Both the position numbers and the translations under genes were made by a program. The notes beneath the pieces were generated by a model that made no database searches, was not told the origin of the DNA, and saw only the letters and a program-made list of their open reading frames with translations. A stretch of 64,000 nt of DNA, from assembly GCF_001601825.1 (NCBI RefSeq), contig NZ_LUJK01000004.1, positions 1-64,000 on the forward strand. Reading direction: 5' to 3'. The stretch is from Limnobacter sp. CACIAM 66H1 (GTDB lineage Bacteria > Pseudomonadota > Gammaproteobacteria > Burkholderiales > Burkholderiaceae_B). This document shows, in pieces, positions 62,432 to 64,000 of the stretch (its first letter is position 1; every line of letters starts with the position of its first letter).

Positions 62432-64000
62432 GTGCCTAACGCTCTAGAGCTTTCTTTGATTCTGATGCTGGTCGCCGTGTTGGCGGTCTCGCTATTCCGT
62501 CACTGGAAGCTTCCAGCCATGCTGGGCTATCTGTTTGCAGGCACTCTGATCGGGCCATATTCGTTCGGCATCGTGCCCGATACACCCGAAACCCGGCACC
62601 TCGCGGAGTTTGGCGTTGTTTTCCTGATGTTTTCAATAGGGCTTGAGTTTAGCCTGCCCAAATTGCATGCCATGCGTCGCGTGGTGTTTGGCTTGGGTTT
62701 TGCTCAAGTTGGGTTGACCATGCTGGGCGTGATGGGCCTTGGCTTGTTGGCAGGCTATTTTCTGGGAGTGCCGCTGAGTACTGCATTTGTGCTGGCGGGG
62801 GCGGCTGCGATGTCTTCTACCGCTATTGTCAGCAAGTTGTTGTCAGAGCGACTTGAGCTGGATTCTCCCCACGGGCGTCAAATTATGGGCATTTTACTGT
62901 TTCAGGATTTGGCGGTAGTTCCGCTGCTCATCATCATTCCCGCGCTGGGACAGGGGGCCGAGAACCTGACCGTGACCTTGAGCCTGGCAGTGGTGAAGGC
63001 TGCCCTGGTGTTGGGGCTGATGTTGGTGTTTGGCCAGCGAATGATGAACTGGTGGATGACCTTCGTGGCCCGCAGCAAGTCGCAAGAATTGTTTGTACTG
63101 AATGTGCTGTTGATCACCTTGGGGTTGGCTTGGCTGACAGAATTGGCCGAATTGTCGTTGGCCCTTGGCGCCTTTGTGGCGGGTATTCTGATTGCAGAGA
63201 CCCAATACAAACATCAGGTGGAAGAAGACATCAAACCCTTCCGCGATGTGCTGTTGGGTTTGTTCTTCGTGACCACTGGCATGCTGCTGAATCCGCAGGT
63301 GGTCATGCAGAATTGGCACTGGGTAATTGTGCTGGCCGTATTGCCCGTGTTGGCCAAGCTGGTGTTGATCGCTGCACTGGCGCGAATATTCGGTGCCAAC
63401 ATGGGCACCGCCATGAGAACCGGTATTTACCTGGCGCAGGCTGGTGAGTTTGGTTTTGTGTTGCTGGCCAACACAGGATCAGCTGGTTTCGGTTTGGTGC
63501 CCGACCCCTGGTTGCAAACCATCACGGCAAGCATGGTGCTTTCCATGTTGGCTGCGCCTTTCATGATTCAACATGCAGACCGGATCGTGCTGCGCTTTTC
63601 CAGTCAGGAGTGGTTGCAAAAGTCGCTTGAGTTGCACCAAATCGCCCAGAAAAGCCTTGCCACGACCAAGCATGTGCTGATTTGCGGTTTCGGCCGCAGT
63701 GGTCAGCACCTGGCCAGGTTGCTGGACCGCGAAGATCTGGATTATGTGGCTTTGGATTTGGATCCGGACCGTATTCGGGAGGCGACTGCTGCGGGTGACT
63801 CTGTGGTGTTTGGCGATGCCGCGAAGCGTGAAACACTGGTTGCCGCCGGTTTGCTGCGAGCATCGTGTGTGGTGGTTACCTTTGCGGAATTCAAGTCCGC
63901 TGAAAAAGTGCTGACTGCAGTGCGTGCCCTGGCACCCAACGTACCGGTGGTGGTGCGCACGTATGATGAAAGTGATCTGGAAAAACTGACAGCGGCCGGA
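62432..64000 (+). CDS. CPA2 monovalent cation:proton antiporter, KefB/YbaL type (partial)
   Basis: Cut by the window's right edge; 523 codons are present. The first ~400 residues have about twelve membrane segments, with LPAMLGYLFAGTLIGPYSFG, EFGVVFLMFSIGLEFSLPKL and LFQDLAVVPLLIIIPALG typical of KefB/GerN-type antiporters. An RCK_N nucleotide-binding domain starts near residue 413 (HVLICGFGRSGQHLARLL, then LDLDPDRIREA). GTG 62432 is the likely start but has no clear ribosome site. It is divergent from kdsD with about 106 bases between. Confidence 0.9.
   Translation, partial: MPNALELSLILMLVAVLAVSLFRHWKLPAMLGYLFAGTLIGPYSFGIVPDTPETRHLAEFGVVFLMFSIGLEFSLPKLHAMRRVVFGLGFAQVGLTMLGVMGLGLLAGYFLGVPLSTAFVLAGAAAMSSTAIVSKLLSERLELDSPHGRQIMGILLFQDLAVVPLLIIIPALGQGAENLTVTLSLAVVKAALVLGLMLVFGQRMMNWWMTFVARSKSQELFVLNVLLITLGLAWLTELAELSLALGAFVAGILIAETQYKHQVEEDIKPFRDVLLGLFFVTTGMLLNPQVVMQNWHWVIVLAVLPVLAKLVLIAALARIFGANMGTAMRTGIYLAQAGEFGFVLLANTGSAGFGLVPDPWLQTITASMVLSMLAAPFMIQHADRIVLRFSSQEWLQKSLELHQIAQKSLATTKHVLICGFGRSGQHLARLLDREDLDYVALDLDPDRIREATAAGDSVVFGDAAKRETLVAAGLLRASCVVVTFAEFKSAEKVLTAVRALAPNVPVVVRTYDESDLEKLTAAG

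Overview
The window looks like a chromosomal stretch of a betaproteobacterium, most likely Burkholderiales. The reasons are the gene order kdsD-kdsC-lptC-lptA-lptB-rpoN-hpf-ptsN-hprK-rapZ, the order lolB-ispE-tRNA-Gln-prs-rplY, and the M16 peptidase pair followed by rsmD-coaD-ferredoxin. Base composition looks moderate (mid-50s % GC by eye). A Limnobacter-like genome is my guess for the genus, and nothing here proves it. I see no insertion sequence, prophage, CRISPR array or rRNA.

Region 1 (1-10.2 kb) is an exopolysaccharide or group-4-capsule-like secretion locus: wza, wzc and wzb, a yjbE/gfcA-like small protein, a gfcB/yjbF-like lipoprotein, one fused gfcC-gfcD (yjbG-yjbH) protein, and a WecA/MraY-type initiating sugar-phosphate transferase. 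A textbook sigma-54 promoter lies upstream of wza and a weaker one upstream of gfcB. rpoN itself is in the window.

Region 2 (10.3-16 kb) is accessory. It holds a hypothetical membrane protein, a large secreted protein with a choice-of-anchor U domain and a GlyGly-CTERM-like tail, and a four-gene cassette that looks like a composite toxin-antitoxin unit (NTase, HEPN, HipB-like, HipA-N-like).

Region 3 (16-32.4 kb) holds nucleotide-sugar genes: a contiguous GDP-L-fucose operon (gmd, fcl, gmm, manC), and the dTDP-L-rhamnose genes rmlA, rmlC, rmlB and rmlD scattered as single genes. Between them sit two HepT/MntA toxin-antitoxin pairs, a hybrid histidine kinase, an uncharacterised lipoprotein pair, a Fur-box TonB-dependent receptor, an RfaH homologue and a CheY-like regulator. 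A long rod-shaped inverted-repeat element, probably a structured RNA, lies between rmlB and rmlD. No sugar glycosyltransferase, flippase or polymerase is present, so the repeat-unit assembly genes must lie elsewhere.

Region 4 (32.4-64 kb) is mostly housekeeping: ftsX-ftsE-ftsY, two M16 peptidases, rsmD, coaD, ferredoxin, ychF, pth, leuA with a divergent Lrp-type regulator, exoD, rplY, prs, tRNA-Gln, ispE, lolB, a TPR lipoprotein, mutM and mutY, then the rapZ-hprK-ptsN-hpf-rpoN-lptBAC-kdsCD block and a truncated CPA2 antiporter. Within it is a zinc-ribbon gene whose second cysteine codon is replaced by an in-frame TGA.

Single-base frameshifts in short homopolymers break ftsY, lptB, one M16 gene and one NTase gene. 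As ftsY and lptB are normally essential, base-calling errors in this assembly are the likeliest cause.
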